A stretch of 64,000 nucleotides of DNA from Chiridota heheva (GCA_020152595.1 JAIGNY010001857.1:1170001-1234000), one strand, 5' to 3'; counted from the stretch's first letter, positions 22,150 to 34,401 are shown. Notes: generated from the sequence alone by a model not told the origin. A program made the numbers and translations.

Positions 22150-25100
22150 TTTGTTTTTTAAACCAATTCTTAGTACCTACTTTGTTTTATTGTGTGTGTG
22201 AGATCTCTTGCTATATTTTTATATATGAACGGTCATGAAGTCGCGAAAATTGTCAAATTTCAGTTGAAAGTGTTGGCGAGTAGTTTAAAATACTTCCAGA
22301 GTGAAAATACTGGTTTCATCTAATTTACTCGCCAAGCTATATAAATGGCTGGTGAGTGACTTTTTTTGTATTTTCTAAGCCTGGCTGAACAATGCTTGTG
22401 GTCGGACGGACAATAGATGTGAATGGACGTAGGGACGGTTAGATGCTATATCCCCTCTTCTGTATTTGCCTGGATGTATCTGCAGAACAAATTCTGGAGG
22501 TTCAAATGGAAACACCCAAATACCAATGTCATTCATGGTCCTAACCATAGACTGCCTTTTTATATATTTTTCATTTATTTTGCAAATGGTGAAACAAGAT
22601 GTGAAATTTTAAAAGATAGCTTATCAAAGTGATGTATGGAAACAGTGATCAAAATTGAATTTTTATCAACTCAACTGATAATTATGTCGGGAATGGCAGA
22701 AAATGGACAGAAAATGTTTAACGGTAGCTGTTTTCATTACGGGGCACAGCAAATTTGTAATAGGACACATGCCACCAATACCGTTGGTTAAAAGATCTAT
22801 GGATTCTCAATGACCATTAATTCTGAGTTGACAAAGGACATATAAGTTAATTGCGATTGCTGCTGGTAATAAAGTGAGGCAAATCTTCCAAGGGTTTAAA
22901 AATGATGACAAAAGTCTGTTTCAGTGTCTGGTTTATATGGGTAATACTGTACATGCATAACTCTCCTAATCAACTGCATGTGGCAGATAAACTATTATGA
23001 AGAAAAGATAAAGAGAAGCCTGCCCATGGATCATGATTAAAACACTTGATGTATTTGCATACTGCATGCATGATATCCGATTTACTCATATTGCCTCCAT
23101 ACATGCAAACCATTTAGACAAAACCAGGTTAATACAATAAAAATGTATCAAACCAAGTTGTGGAGGATGTAACCAATGTTGAGCTTATATATACATCCCA
23201 ACATAGGCCCCCATAATTTCCTTAACCCACTGACATTTTCTTCATAGTCAATTCTAAAGTTACAAAATAATCTTTTTGCATGATGATATCTTATAAATCT
23301 TGAAATGTCAAGGTTACAAAAATGTATAAAACTTGTTCAGATACCTGAGTCTGAGCAAGCTATAACCTACATGAATGGGAGTGTGATGAAGCCGTGGTTC
23401 CATTAATTCCCTGGTTGAATTATTTTGTTGCAGCGCTTATTTTCTTCCTTCAGGCAATTGTCGGTAATGCATACCTAAAATGTAAGTCCAAACAACAACA
23501 AAGAAACGACTACTCCGCTGAGCAGTGTTTGGAGCACAAACAAGTTTCATGGGAAACCCATCTCACAAACATACAGAGTCCACAGCTGTACTGCTTTATA
23601 CTCGGCAAATTTATGGCCTATTCAAATTGCACCCCTCAGAGGGACTATCCTTTAAGAGGGGGCTGTACCCCCATAGTTTGTACCAAATTATTATCATAGT
23701 TATATATTATCATGATTATAACTGGAAGATTTTTTTCAAATGCAAACATTTATTCAACATTCACATGAGCTAGGGGTCTGTGCAGAACATTGCACAATGT
23801 TTACACCACACACGATACCATATGTAAAGATGATGATGTGGGCAAATATCCCATCCCAATTTGTATGTGGTAAAGCATACTCCAAAAATGTTGCTGTTTT
23901 TACCCTAAATTTTTCATTTGAATAATTTCATCATTTTCGCTTCTATTAATTTTAAGGGTTATCTAGGGTCTGGGGTTAGGTTAGGGTTTTAGTTTTGAAA
24001 TGTTTCAGGTTTCAAAAATGATGAAATTAAATCCTACACAATAAGTGGGATTTTCCCACTACATCTACTGATCCTGCCATTACCATTCAAAACAACATGT
24101 GGACTATCAATAAGGCTGATCAAATAAATATCCAACGCAGAACTTAATTCACTTACTCTGAAGGAGATCATATCACTCTGCTTATACTCCAGGAAAGTAG
24201 CATCCATGCACACATTACACAGCATCCGTCTCTAAATATTATTGAATCCTCAGTGGAGTTGTAGCTACAATAACCAACCATTGAGCCACACTTCCCTGAT
24301 TCATAACTTTTATCATATACCCTTGCCACAAGTCCAGTGGATATATATTAGTGGATTGGCTCCAGTCAACTTGAACCATCTGCTATGTGGATTACGGCCA
24401 ATGAGACGCCAGGGAATGTGTGGTATGTTCGGCTGGTCATGAATGATCCTTCACTGACTCATTAAAGAGTAAGCCTCCCATGTATCAGGCATTAAAATCA
24501 TTATAAATCAATGTGTGCACTTAAAGGATGGAGTTATCAACTTTGACAGCAGTGACGAATAAGTTGCAAAGTTGGTTTAACCTACCAGGCAGCAGGGATC
24601 TAGCTCATAGGGTTCAGATGGGGGTCAAACATGGTGTGAAAGTACACAAAGATCAGAGGATGTCTGGCTACCGTGATGTCTGCCAAGCAGTGGCATCACT
24701 TCGGGGGAAAATTTTTGCTGTCCCCCTCCCAAAAAAAAAAAAAGCATTACAAATTTCAGAGATGACTTTTTGATTTTAAACATTTTCTGTCCTTTTTCCA
24801 AAGATCTTCAAATTCATAGGCCCTAATAATTAGTTATACACTTGTCAGTGTGTATGACTCACCCCTACTACCCCTGGCAATATCAGTCAAAGGTGAGTCA
24901 TTTACATATGAAACAGTGATATGTGTGTCATTGTAGCAAGTTATCAGTCACCAGAGTGACTCTGGGGTGAGTCAATTTACTTCAGACTAATTGACTTTGT
25001 ACAGAGGTGAGTGATTTGGGGAATGTTGATCATTTCACAAGATGTCAGTCACCTAAGTGATTGAGGGGTGCGTCAATGTACATGTTTTGGTCACCCACTT

Positions 25101-25699
25101 TGGCAATGACTCACCTTGTCCGGTGTAGGATTGAATCACACAATTGACAAGTGGCATTATTTCAATTGAATTGGGCAAAAGCAAATATATTGATGTTTTT
25201 AACCAAAAAAATACAACATTACATGAAAACCTTTCCGACAAGAATATTAACACTCTCTAGAGTGTAATTCCAACATGTCTAGAATAATTAAAGTTCATTT
25301 GATCCCCACACCCAATATAATCTACCTCAGAATTCCAGAGTCTATCATCCCCAAGTTTGATCTCTAATGATCATTTGCAATCTAAACACTTGAAGATTAT
25401 CTTCTGACTGGATTTCTTTCAAGGTCATACCATTGTTTTCAGTTTTATTCAAGTGAAGCGTCATTGTTTTAGCTCTATTCAGCCAGGAATTCACGTTCCA
25501 TCATTTTCCATTCATGGCAGAATCCAATGTTTCATTTTCATTGATTCCAGAGAACACTTGATGTAAGTCTCTTTGATTCCATAAAATTGATTGTTTGGAT
25601 CTTCATTCAGAGCACAAAGTCATTGTTCAGCACATTCCATTGGAAAGTTTCAAGTTATGTCTTGACACCTTATGTCTTGACAGATCTCATCCTAAAACA
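22150..25699. other. Long non-coding stretch
   Basis: No convincing exon or repeat array. A telomere-like GGGGTTAGGTTAGGGTTT near 23970 is too short to mean anything. CAGTGGCATCACTTCGGGGG near 24690 looks like a solitary hAT-like terminus. GTGAGTCA-type motifs recur loosely between 24840 and 25110. Confidence 0.4.
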
Positions 25700-26214
25700 T
25701 CCCCACCCCTCAATTTCTACCCTTCCCATGTTCTAAGTAGTCCCAAATTTTAATCACTACTTTAACAAACAGTAACAAAACCACACACCAAATTTAATCA
25801 ATATTGAAACCTCGCTTCTGGAGATATCTTGATGACAGACAGAATCATCTTAAAATGTCTTGCACCCTTCCCCTACAGTGTTCCAATATCTTAACTTCTA
25901 ATCACTTCTTTCTTAAGCACTGACCACACCAAAATTTAAAGGCCATCTGTCTTGATTAAAATGTGGCTGCGTACAATTTATTCCAAAACAATACTGATTG
26001 GCTTATCATTGTAAGTGCACACTATACCACTGTGTTTCTACCAATCAAAACACAGGATTTGAATTTCATTTACCTCGTAACGTTAGAGACAACTGGCCTT
26101 TAATCCAAATCCAATAATCATCAGTTCTTGAGGTACAGTATCTAGACGACAGACAGATAAACAAACAAACACAGGTGAAAACATAACCTCCGTTCAACTT
26201 CGTTGGCAGAGGTA
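25700..26214. repeat. Dispersed-repeat-like segment ending in a hairpin
   Basis: The segment contains two diverged copies of ATCTTGATGACAGACAG or CTAGACGACAGACAG type. It ends in a stem-loop at about 26188-26213: CCTCCGTTCAA, loop CTTCG, TTGGCAGAGG. It is interrupted by a TTAA-bounded MITE at 25936-26103. Family not identified. Confidence 0.4.
25936..26103. mobile_element. TTAA-bounded MITE, 168 bp, AAAGGCCA family
   Basis: The left end is TTAAAGGCCATCTGTCTTGA. The right end, reverse-complemented, is TTAAAGGCCAGTTGTCTCTA. TTAA occurs at 25936-25939 and 26100-26103. Its termini differ from those of the 8690/14681 family although the TTAA boundary is shared. No coding sequence. Confidence 0.7.
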
Positions 26215-26233
26215 AAAATGATATCACTTGGAG

Positions 26234-26668
26234 ATACAACCTCATTACACATATGCAAAATGAATCCTTAAGGATACAACCTCATTACACATATGCAAAA
26301 TGAATCCTTAAGGATACAACCTCATTACACATATGCAAAATGAATCCCTGGGGATACAACCTCATTACACATATGCAAAATGAATCCTTAAGGATACAAC
26401 CTCATTACACATATGCAAAATGAATCCCTGGGGATACAACCTCATTACACATATGCAAAATGAATCCTTAAGGATACAACCTCATTACACATATGCAAAA
26501 TGATCCTTGGGGATACAACCTCATTACACATATGCAAAATGAATCCTTGGCGATACAACCTCATTACACATATGCAAAATGAATCCCTGGGGATACAACC
26601 TCATTACACCTATGCAAAATAAATCCCTGGGGATACAACCTCATTACACATTTGCAAAATGAATCCAT
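26234..26668. repeat. 40-bp minisatellite, about 11 copies
   Basis: The unit contains GATACAACCTCATTACACAT and ATGCAAAATGAATCC, ending TTAAG or CTGGG. One copy is 39 bp. Variants TTAAG and CTGGG alternate in the first half. Confidence 0.95.
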
Positions 26669-26937
26669 GCTATTTGCTCTCTGCAAGTAATTACAATCAG
26701 TTAATGCTCCCCTCATGTAGATAGTTGATTCGTTAATCTACTCCAGTCAAATTGGAGCTCATGGATTGGTCACTGGGTTTTGTGAGGTTATTAGGTATCA
26801 CTCAGTGAGTGATCTTCTTGCAAATAAAATTATAACAATTTTAAGTGTTCATTGTAGGCCCTAGGTCAAGTCTGATACAAAACAAAGGTAAATGGGAATT
26901 GTAACTGAAAAACCAGGCCCAAAAGAACTCGTAAATC

Positions 26938-27008
26938 GATCGATCAGTCGGTCGGTCGGTCGGTCGTTCGTTCGGTCGGTTGGTCGGTCAGTCAGTCAGT
27001 CAGTCAAT
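26938..27008. repeat. GGTC/AGTC tetranucleotide microsatellite
   Basis: A run of GATC, then (GGTC)n with GTTC and GTTGG interruptions, then (AGTC)n, about 17 tetranucleotides in all. Confidence 0.95.
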
Positions 27009-27237
27009 CACAATTAAATGAAACACAGAAATAATCAGTAGAGTAGTTTACACAAATCTGACCAAGATGGTGATAGATTATTTCAAAACAAATATTCAAA
27101 GTTTCTGCCCAAGAACTGCAGAGTAGCAAAATTGTTCAAGTTGAACAAAATATTATTTCAAATTCAAGCTGCAAAAACGTTTGGATGAATATTGTCTGGA
27201 ACAAGACTTTTGTTAGACTTCTTAATAATTTCTTCTG

Positions 27238-27610
27238 TCAACAAATGTTGTACTTGGTTGGTCGTTTGAGTTCTTCTCTCAACAGGTATTGTACTTGGTT
27301 GGTCATTTGAGTTCTTCTGTCAACAATGTTGTACTTGGTTGGTTGTCGGAGTTCTTCTCTTAATAGATGGTGTACTTGGTTGGTCGTTGGAGTTTTTCTC
27401 TCAACAGATGTTGTACTTGGTGGGCCATTTGAATTATTCTGTCAACAGATGTTGTACACAGTTGGTCGTTTGAGTTCTTTTCTCAACAGATGTTGTACTT
27501 GGTTGGTCGTTTAAGTTTTCTCTCAACAGATGTTGTACTCTGTTGGTCGTTTGAGTTCTTCTCTCAACAGATGTTGTACTCTGTTGGTTGTTTGAGTTCT
27601 TCTCACAGCA
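27238..27610. repeat. 41-bp minisatellite, about 9 copies
   Basis: The unit contains CAACAGATGTTGTACTTGGT and TGGTCGTTTGAGTTCTTCTC. Copies differ by substitutions (ACTTGG, ACTCTG, ACACAG) and 1-2 bp deletions. Confidence 0.93.
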
Positions 27611-28212
27611 CATCCAAAATCAGTGTATTTAAAACATTTTGACAGGAAGTTAAATTATTTTAAGAATTTATCAAACATGAATCAACAAATTCCTGTCTCT
27701 AAATTATCATAAAACTTTCACGAAAGTACGTGTTTTCTACAGACTAACTACTATTGTGACCTCAGAGGTAAACAGATGTCAGAGTGACTTCATAAGCCTT
27801 TCATAACATTTCTTACTAAAATACACCCAACCGTAAACTAACGACTGTCCTTAAGTATGGATGCCATTTATAACCTTTCTTGAAGCTTATCAAATTTCTC
27901 ACTTCGAATGAGATGGCTTAAGGATCTTTACAAAAGAGAGGTCACTCAATGACGTGTATTTAACAGTAATTTGTCTCACACAATTCTAGGTAGAAGGGAC
28001 TTATTATCCTCTTTGGTTATTTTTATTACCAAAAATGGTAAGAAAGCAATCCTTCTTCCAAGTAAAAGAAGTTATTCACAAGATGATATTCAAGTACTCT
28101 TACAGTAGCATCTTTACTATAAAAAGAAATGTTGAGCTCCTTACAACAGTCTTCCAGTTTAAGGAAAAATATTAGGCCTATAGTTTTTGATCCAAGTTTC
28201 AAAATGGTAATA
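27611..28212. other. Non-coding stretch
   Basis: Nothing recognised. Confidence 0.4.
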
Positions 28213-28492
28213 TCAACACGACGACGACGAGTGAACACACAATTATAATGACGGGGTCTTCCCCTGCATATTTATTTATGATAGTAACAATGCTATCACG
28301 AAACGCTTAATACGACCCGGACGAGAACACAGGTACGACGTACGGACAGACATAACATCGACAACCAAGTCAATGTCCACGGCCTTTGATAACCAGTTGT
28401 GGTACACTGGCGTGTCTACCCAACCCAGGCTTGAACCCAGGACCTCGGAGTCTGTAGACAGGTGTATGATAACCGCTACACCACAGTAGGTA
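28213..28492 (-). mobile_element. tRNA-derived SINE, near full length
   Basis: On the minus strand the 5' head (about 28490-28421) has an A-box-like TGGTGTAGCGGTTATCAT and a B-box-like GGTTCAAGCC, spaced as in a tRNA. The outer bases CTAC and GTAG could still pair as an acceptor stem, but the full cloverleaf is not intact. The body carries GGCCGTGGACATTGACTTGG and CGTACGTCGTACCTGTG and ends in a (GTC)n-type tail near 28213. A second copy of the body lies on the plus strand at 34210-34390. Internal RNA polymerase III promotion is expected for this class but not shown here. Confidence 0.75.
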
Positions 28493-29484
28493 GATATAAT
28501 ATCAACATTGACGCAACCTCCATTTATCTTGATGCCATTGCATAAGATTTGCTTGTAGTATTCAACCATTGTTCTGATGACTGGCAATCACTTACTTTTC
28601 CTTGAAAGAGGATTATAGCTTTTTGTGACCGGTTTTCCAAAATAGCTTAATTGCTAAATTGATTTCTGGAGCATGCAATTGTTTCACTCTTTTTGATGAT
28701 CGGAATCTTCAAAAGGTGTTAAAATAATTCATTGTTTTAAAGCAAATATAAAGAAGAATGAAAAATGTTTTAGGGGAAACTTTGGCGCTTTAAATACCTC
28801 TAAATTCTCTCAGAATCCCCTAAAAATGTGGTCAGGAGAATACACATGGAATTGTTTTCACACTTGTGGTTTTGTCCATTAGAAAGTGATCAAATCTTAG
28901 TCTTGAGATTGAGGATCAATATTGTACAAAATGATGATCACGTTAGATTGTTTGTAAGATGCGACATATTAATGATGTGATTTAATTCATTGATTCAAAA
29001 TGTTGTGTGGGTGCATGTGATGATATAAGGGATTTCTTGTAGTGTTATATGTCACTATTGAAATCTGTTAAGGTTGGTGTCTCGTGTTGTTGCTATTGTG
29101 TGCCCATCTGAGAAGAGATATTACTGCATTCCATCTCCTTTTGGAGGATTTGGGTGGGAACCATTTTAAAGAGGGAGGCTCGTCTCAGTAAAATACGGTA
29201 AAAATGGGGGATACTTTATTTTAAGGTCACTTCCGGTTGTGGAGGCAAGATCTGATCCTCTGTCTGTTTGTACCACACAGTACAGCCAGACACTAGCATG
29301 TACGTTGTGTGTGCAGAATTACATACACAATGCATTACGTTACTGTGACGAGAAACTTATTTGTTTTTTTTTAATGCTTTTTTGTCAGAAAGCGAAAGTG
29401 AAATTTTAGTATTATGATACTACAATGATAGTCACCAAATGAAAATTACTGAGAGAAAAAAAAGAGCAAAAAGTCAAAATAAAT
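28493..29484. other. Non-coding stretch
   Basis: No gene recognised. Confidence 0.4.
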
Positions 29485-29580
29485 GATTCTACCAGGGCTT
29501 GAACTCACGGCTTGATTTGAAGAAAAAAAACGATATTTGCAAACGCCGCAAGCATCTGGGCTATCTCGTGTGGTGACCTT
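29485..29580 (-). repeat. tRNA-like fragment, possible second SINE head
   Basis: On the minus strand GAGATAGCCCAGATGCTT resembles a tRNA A box region, and GAGTTCAAGCCCTGG about 60 bases later resembles a B box with T arm. The stretch between them includes a long T run and cannot form a normal anticodon arm, so this is a tRNA-derived remnant rather than a tRNA gene. No relative was seen elsewhere in the window. Confidence 0.4.
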
Positions 29581-30410
29581 ATGAGCGTTTTAAATAACTA
29601 TATACCTTGCAATACGAGACAACGAATCGCGCAGCAAATTTCAACCAATCAAAAAATTTGAAAGGAATTCTAAATATTGTGCACATATGACTTTATCGCC
29701 TCTTTAAGTGATTTTTGACATTTTTGTGCAAAATAATTTTTAATTTACAGTATTTCCAGATGCTGTTGTGCTGTTGAAATCAGGGAGCTAATATGTATCA
29801 GTGTTTGAAGACTTAGTTTTTCATTAAGTGTAAATCTTCATTATAGGGACAGACATGGGGCAAGGACAAGAGAACCTATTTTAAATTTTCATTCATATTT
29901 TCTTTGAAAAAATGTCTTTTACTTAGCCAGGTTTTAATTTTTAATAGGTGGGTTTATATCTCTGTTTATAAACATGATTTACTCTCTAAAAGCGGATAGA
30001 TTTTTTTTTTCTCTAAAAGTTTTAGAAAACTAAGTAGGCCCATTGTTATTCCAGGTACATATCGATTTAAGATTAATGTTTCACAAGAAGTATTCTTTAG
30101 CAATTTGAATATTTAGTAAGCTGACTTATATGCATGAAAAATCCCCAAACATGGGTGAAATATTTGTGTTCAAACCTCCAACGTTTCTTATAACTTTTAA
30201 TTCAAAGACTGCGCATTTCAGTCTGTTAAATTTGTGGTCTTCATGTATATTAAAGAGCAGACTTCTTGAAGAAAATTCCAAATATATTCCCTTATGGATA
30301 TAAATCTTGAGAAAAAAGTTTGAAAATGTCAAGCAGTCTATAGTACACAAAGTATTGAATACAGGAACTAAGACAGTGAGAGGGGTGGGGTGGAGTAGAT
30401 CCAGACCCCT
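29581..30410. other. Non-coding stretch
   Basis: Nothing recognised. Confidence 0.4.
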
Positions 30411-31465
30411 ACGCTCTATTCAATGGTTTAAAAAAAATCAAGTTCATCTAAAGTGAACTATTGAAAACTATTAAAAGGTTTCTTTATTATGACACATATT
30501 CATCAAAAAGTGATCATTGACCATCATATACAGCATGGGTGTAACAGGGAGGAGGAAGGGAGGGGGGCGGTCAACAGGGTCATACGATCCTCCCAAAAGT
30601 AAAATGACAATAATAAAATGATAAAAAGGTCTAGAATATATGCTAAAAGGTCCAAATATTTCCCTTGGCAACCCCACGCTCTATTCAATGGTTTAAAAAA
30701 AATCAAGTTCATCTAAAGTGAACTATTGAAAACTATTAAAAGGTTTCTTTATTATGACACATATTCATCAAAAAGTGATCATTGACCATCATATACAGCA
30801 TGGGTGTAACAGGAGGAGGAAGGGAGGGGCGGTCAACAGGGTCACATGATCCTCCCAAAAGTAAAATGACAATAATAAAATGATAAAAGGTCTAGAATAT
30901 ATGCTAAAAGGTCCAAATATTTCCCTTGGCAACCCCACGCTCTATTCAATGGTTTAAAAAAATCAAGTTCATCTAAAGTGAACTATTGAAAACTATTAAA
31001 AGGTTTCTTTATTATGACACATATTCATCAAAAGTGATCATTGACCATCATATACAGCATGGGTGTAACAGGGAGGAGGAAGGGAGGGGGCGGTCAACAG
31101 GGTCATACTGATCCTCCCAAAAGTAAAATGACAATAATAAAATGATAAAAGGTCTAGAATATATGCTAAAAGGTCCAAATATTTCCCTTGGCAACCCCAC
31201 GCTCTATTCAATGGTTTAAAAAAAATCAAGTTCATCTAAAGTGAACTATTGAAAACTATTAAAAGGTTTCTTTATTATGACACATATTCATCAAAAAGTG
31301 ATCATTGACCATCATATACAGCATGGGTGTAACAGGGAGGAGGAAGGGAGGGGGGCGGTCAACAGGGTCATACGATCCTCCCAAAAGTAAAATGACAATA
31401 ATAAAATGATAAAAAGGTCTAGAATATATGCTAAAAGGTCCAAATATTTCCCTTGGCAACCCCAC
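30411..31465. repeat. Tandem repeat of about 264 bp, four copies
   Basis: Units start with GCTCTATTCAATGGTTTAAA at 30413, 30678, 30939 and 31201. They differ by only a few substitutions and 1-bp indels in homopolymers, so the amplification looks recent. Each unit includes GGGTGTAACAGGGAGGAGGA. Minus-strand open frames (for example MGLPREIFGPFSIY) recur once per unit and have no recognised motif. The right flank contains CTGGCTACACCCTTG, possibly a transposon end. Confidence 0.95.
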
Positions 31466-33253
31466 CCTCCCCACCAAACGAAAGGCTGGCTACACCCTTG
31501 CACCTCACATTGCTTTTCAAGATTGTTTATTGTGTATTATAGATCTATTATTACCATCAATTTTGACTTGTATACACCTTCTTCCTATGTGTAGGAGGTG
31601 TATTTTTTGCCCTTAAAATGTCAATTTTGCAAAATCTTCCGGTGGTCTAAACGTTATCAGGGCTTCGCCCCTGGATCCTACCAGGTATCCTTGAGCAGGC
31701 TCCTGGACCCTATGCAGCAAAATTGAGCATGAAGAATATAATAAGTCATAATTTAAAATCATCTTCCCACTCTTACACCATTGGCCACAGAAACCGGGGA
31801 TATGTACTGGCCATATGGGCTTAATGGCTCGGATGGATTTAACTTTTTTACCAACGTAATGCTACATGTTGAAAACTTAGCATGTTAGTCTCAGTTTGAA
31901 TTGATTAATTAATGTAGAAATTTTCAACGCACTTTAGACTAAAAGTAGAGCTCCCCAGCCCCAGGATCTGCGGACAAAGTACAAAGGAAAATACCATGGT
32001 AGCCGCCATGAACAGAAAAGCTAATTAACAGGAATAATATCTTTTAAGCCAAATAAGAAATTTGACAAATTCCAATAGAATTGAATAAGAACTGCTATTC
32101 ACAAATGTATTTACCACACAAACAAAGATCTTAAAAAAAGTTGTTTTCAGAGAAGTACCCACAAAGATATCTCTGGAGATCTCAACATAAGAGGCCTATA
32201 CTACACACCAACAAATATTACCTATTAAACCACAAGATCAATTCCAATTCTACAAACCACTGATATTAATGGGTAATAAATAACACGAAACATGCCAGCT
32301 GTTCACACCAAACAGACAGAAGATGCTGGAATATCTTCCACATATTTCAACTTCCATAGAGACTTGACATTGAAGCAGCATCCGATTCAGGGTTCATTTT
32401 GTAGCAAGTTTAATAACAGTTGTTTAAATTTCATCTGTTTAGTACAATTTATTATCTTTTAATCTCTCTAAATGACAAGAAAAATATGAAATGATACAAG
32501 GATGGTATCATCAATTGATCTGCACTGCTGCTGCAGACTTTAAACTGAAGAGCTAGCACGTTTGTAGACTATTATGACTGGTGGGTGTAAAATACAAAAT
32601 TTACCGACAACTTCAAATAATTTATCTGTTTGAAAAACCTGCCTCCGTGTCAGGATTTCACATTTCCCAGATGCTTCTTCCCATCTGGGAGCTAAAATTG
32701 AAAAAATCAGGGGGGAAGAATTTGGCAACATTTCCTGAAAAATTAAGAAATTTTTGAAAAACTGCCACCTGAGAAGATTTCTCCTTACCGGTTGTACTGC
32801 TTTCTTTCCAGCTGAAGTTCAAATTGGAAAATTTGACAAATAACATAGGTAATATTGAAGGGAAATTTGGCAAAATTATTGGAAAGTTTGGCAACATTTC
32901 CTGAAAATTGTTGGTGATTTTGGGATTAGCAGAAATGTTTACCAGTGCCATTTGCTGCTTGTAACCAGGAATTATTGCTGGTTCTTTATGTCAACATGGA
33001 CAGTAATATGTGATAAAAGCCAACATTGTCTGAAACATTGTCTGAAACATGTCTGATTGGTCATACACAAATACCAACAACCAATCAGAAAGGGGGGGGG
33101 GGGGTATATACCTTCCCCTTGGGAAGGTATGTACCCCCTTGTGAATTTTTTTAAAAACCATAATGTGCCCCCTCATTAAGTGCTTCCTCCCCCCCTCGAA
33201 AGTTCCTGGCTATAGGCCTGTTCCTGGTCTTATCCCCTCCATAGGCCTAAGGT
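31466..33253. other. Non-coding stretch with loose AT-rich repeats
   Basis: TTTGGCAACATTTCCTGAAAA occurs at about 32723 and 32890 in a degenerate AT-rich area. A GGGCTTCGCCCCTGGATCC motif near 31663 resembles motifs in the 13480 repeat family. No gene recognised. Confidence 0.4.
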
Positions 33254-33512
33254 CAGTGGCATACCCAGAAGGGGAGAAGGCCGATCATCCCCTCTAATAT
33301 TTTAAGTGTAAGTTCATCGGCACATCCTGTCGGTTCACTTCCATTACCTGCCTGCCACCCCACCCCACCCATGACATAACCAGAGGGGGGATGAGGGGGA
33401 AATCCCCCTTGATATTGCAAACCGTCCGTTGATTTGTACAAGTCGGCACATCTTGTTGGTTCACTTCCATTACATGCCTCCCCACCCCTCCCCAATCGTA
33501 GCTATGCCACTG
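33254..33512. mobile_element. hAT-like MITE with internal duplication
   Basis: The left end CAGTGGCATACCCAGAAGGG and right end CGTAGCTATGCCACTG are hAT-like inverted termini. Inside, GGTTCACTTCCATTACCTGC (near 33331) recurs as GGTTCACTTCCATTACATGC (near 33459), a duplication of about 128 bp. The flanks TGTTCCTGGTCTTATCCCC and TGTTCCTGATCTTAGCCCC are themselves a repeat. Confidence 0.55.
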
Positions 33513-33755
33513 TTCCTGATCTTAGCCCCCACCAGCTTTGTATGCCTATAGTTAAGAAGTGATCAGGTTATTTGAATTAATGTTCATACGTGCGAGGTGT
33601 GACCCTCAGTTTAAATCTAGTATAAATCATAATGAACCGTGATATTTCACAAGGAATCAGATAAGTCTCTAAAATAGGAAACAGTGGATTTTTAAACTAT
33701 GCAATGAGTGATATTACACAGTCACAAACTGAAACCAAAAAACCAAAGGTTTTGC

Positions 33756-34131
33756 GGTTCCGATGTACAATATGGATTTTTTTTCCTTCAGCAAAATAAT
33801 ATTCAGCCCCTCCCACTATGCATATAATCATAATTCAACATTTCTATACTATGAACATGTACAAACTGGCTAATAAGATCATTATACCAATTATGAAGTA
33901 AAACAAGTTGTTCAAATTTGAGCATTTCAAGATTTTTACATTAAACCCCGCCTATTCATTAACATTAATGACATCACCACCAAAAATAAAAGGACATATC
34001 TACAGATCATGAGCTATCTGTGTACCACATATGACATGAATTTATAATAATGATAGCTGTTTTGTCATGTCCATGATATAAAACGTTGAATTTCATTAAT
34101 ATGCATAGTGGGCGTGGCGTAATATGATTTT
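33756..34131. repeat. Dispersed GCCCACT-TATGCAT repeat, foldback copy
   Basis: It begins with GGTTCCGATG (33756). The body has AGCCCCTCCCACTATGCAT and CCCCGCCTATTCATTAACAT. The last 70 bp (34062-34131) is the reverse complement of the body start: CATTAATATGCATAGTGGGC. Related copies lie at 39236-40675, 55510-55640 and 59450-60190. Confidence 0.6.
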
Positions 34132-34198
34132 ACTAGAAGGAACTTGTAAATAAAATATCACAAGAACAAAAAAACGCATACAAATGAAAACGATTATT

Positions 34199-34401
34199 CA
34201 GCTCTGGCTCGCCAGTGCACAAAGGCCGTGGACATTGACTTGGTTGTCGATATTATGTCTGTCCGTACGTCGTACCTGTGTTCTCGTCCGGGTCGTATTA
34301 AGCATTTTTTGAGAGCATTGTTACTATCACAGCCGAATACGCAGGCAACGACCCCGTCATTGTGATTATGTGTTCACTCGTCGTCGTTGTCAGCTCTGGC
34401 T
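34199..34401 (+). mobile_element. 5'-truncated SINE with 11-bp target duplication
   Basis: CAGCTCTGGCT occurs at 34199-34209 and again at 34391-34401. Between them, 34210-34390 is the SINE body seen on the minus strand at 28213-28492, without the tRNA head and ending in GTCGTCGTTGT. The paralogous sequence at about 51640-51690 joins the two flanks without the SINE, so it represents an empty site. Confidence 0.85.

Noticed and set aside
23970..23990. Interstitial telomere repeat, GGGGTTAGGTTAGGGTTT
   Set aside because: Fewer than three imperfect units; expected by chance in 64 kb.
28421..28490. Functional tRNA gene on the minus strand
   Set aside because: The A and B boxes are present, but the acceptor and anticodon stems do not pair properly, and the downstream body is shared with another copy, as in a SINE.
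28276..28587. 103-codon minus-strand frame
   Set aside because: It coincides with the tRNA-derived SINE and its upstream flank; the SINE explains the sequence.
30471..31503. Recurring minus-strand frame with LPREIFGPFSIY
   Set aside because: It recurs only because the 264-bp unit recurs; it is broken by indels in some copies and has no recognised domain.
32540..32951. Minus-strand frame of about 97 codons
   Set aside because: Composition is that of the degenerate AT-rich repeat (NF, FP and KF runs) and no domain is visible.
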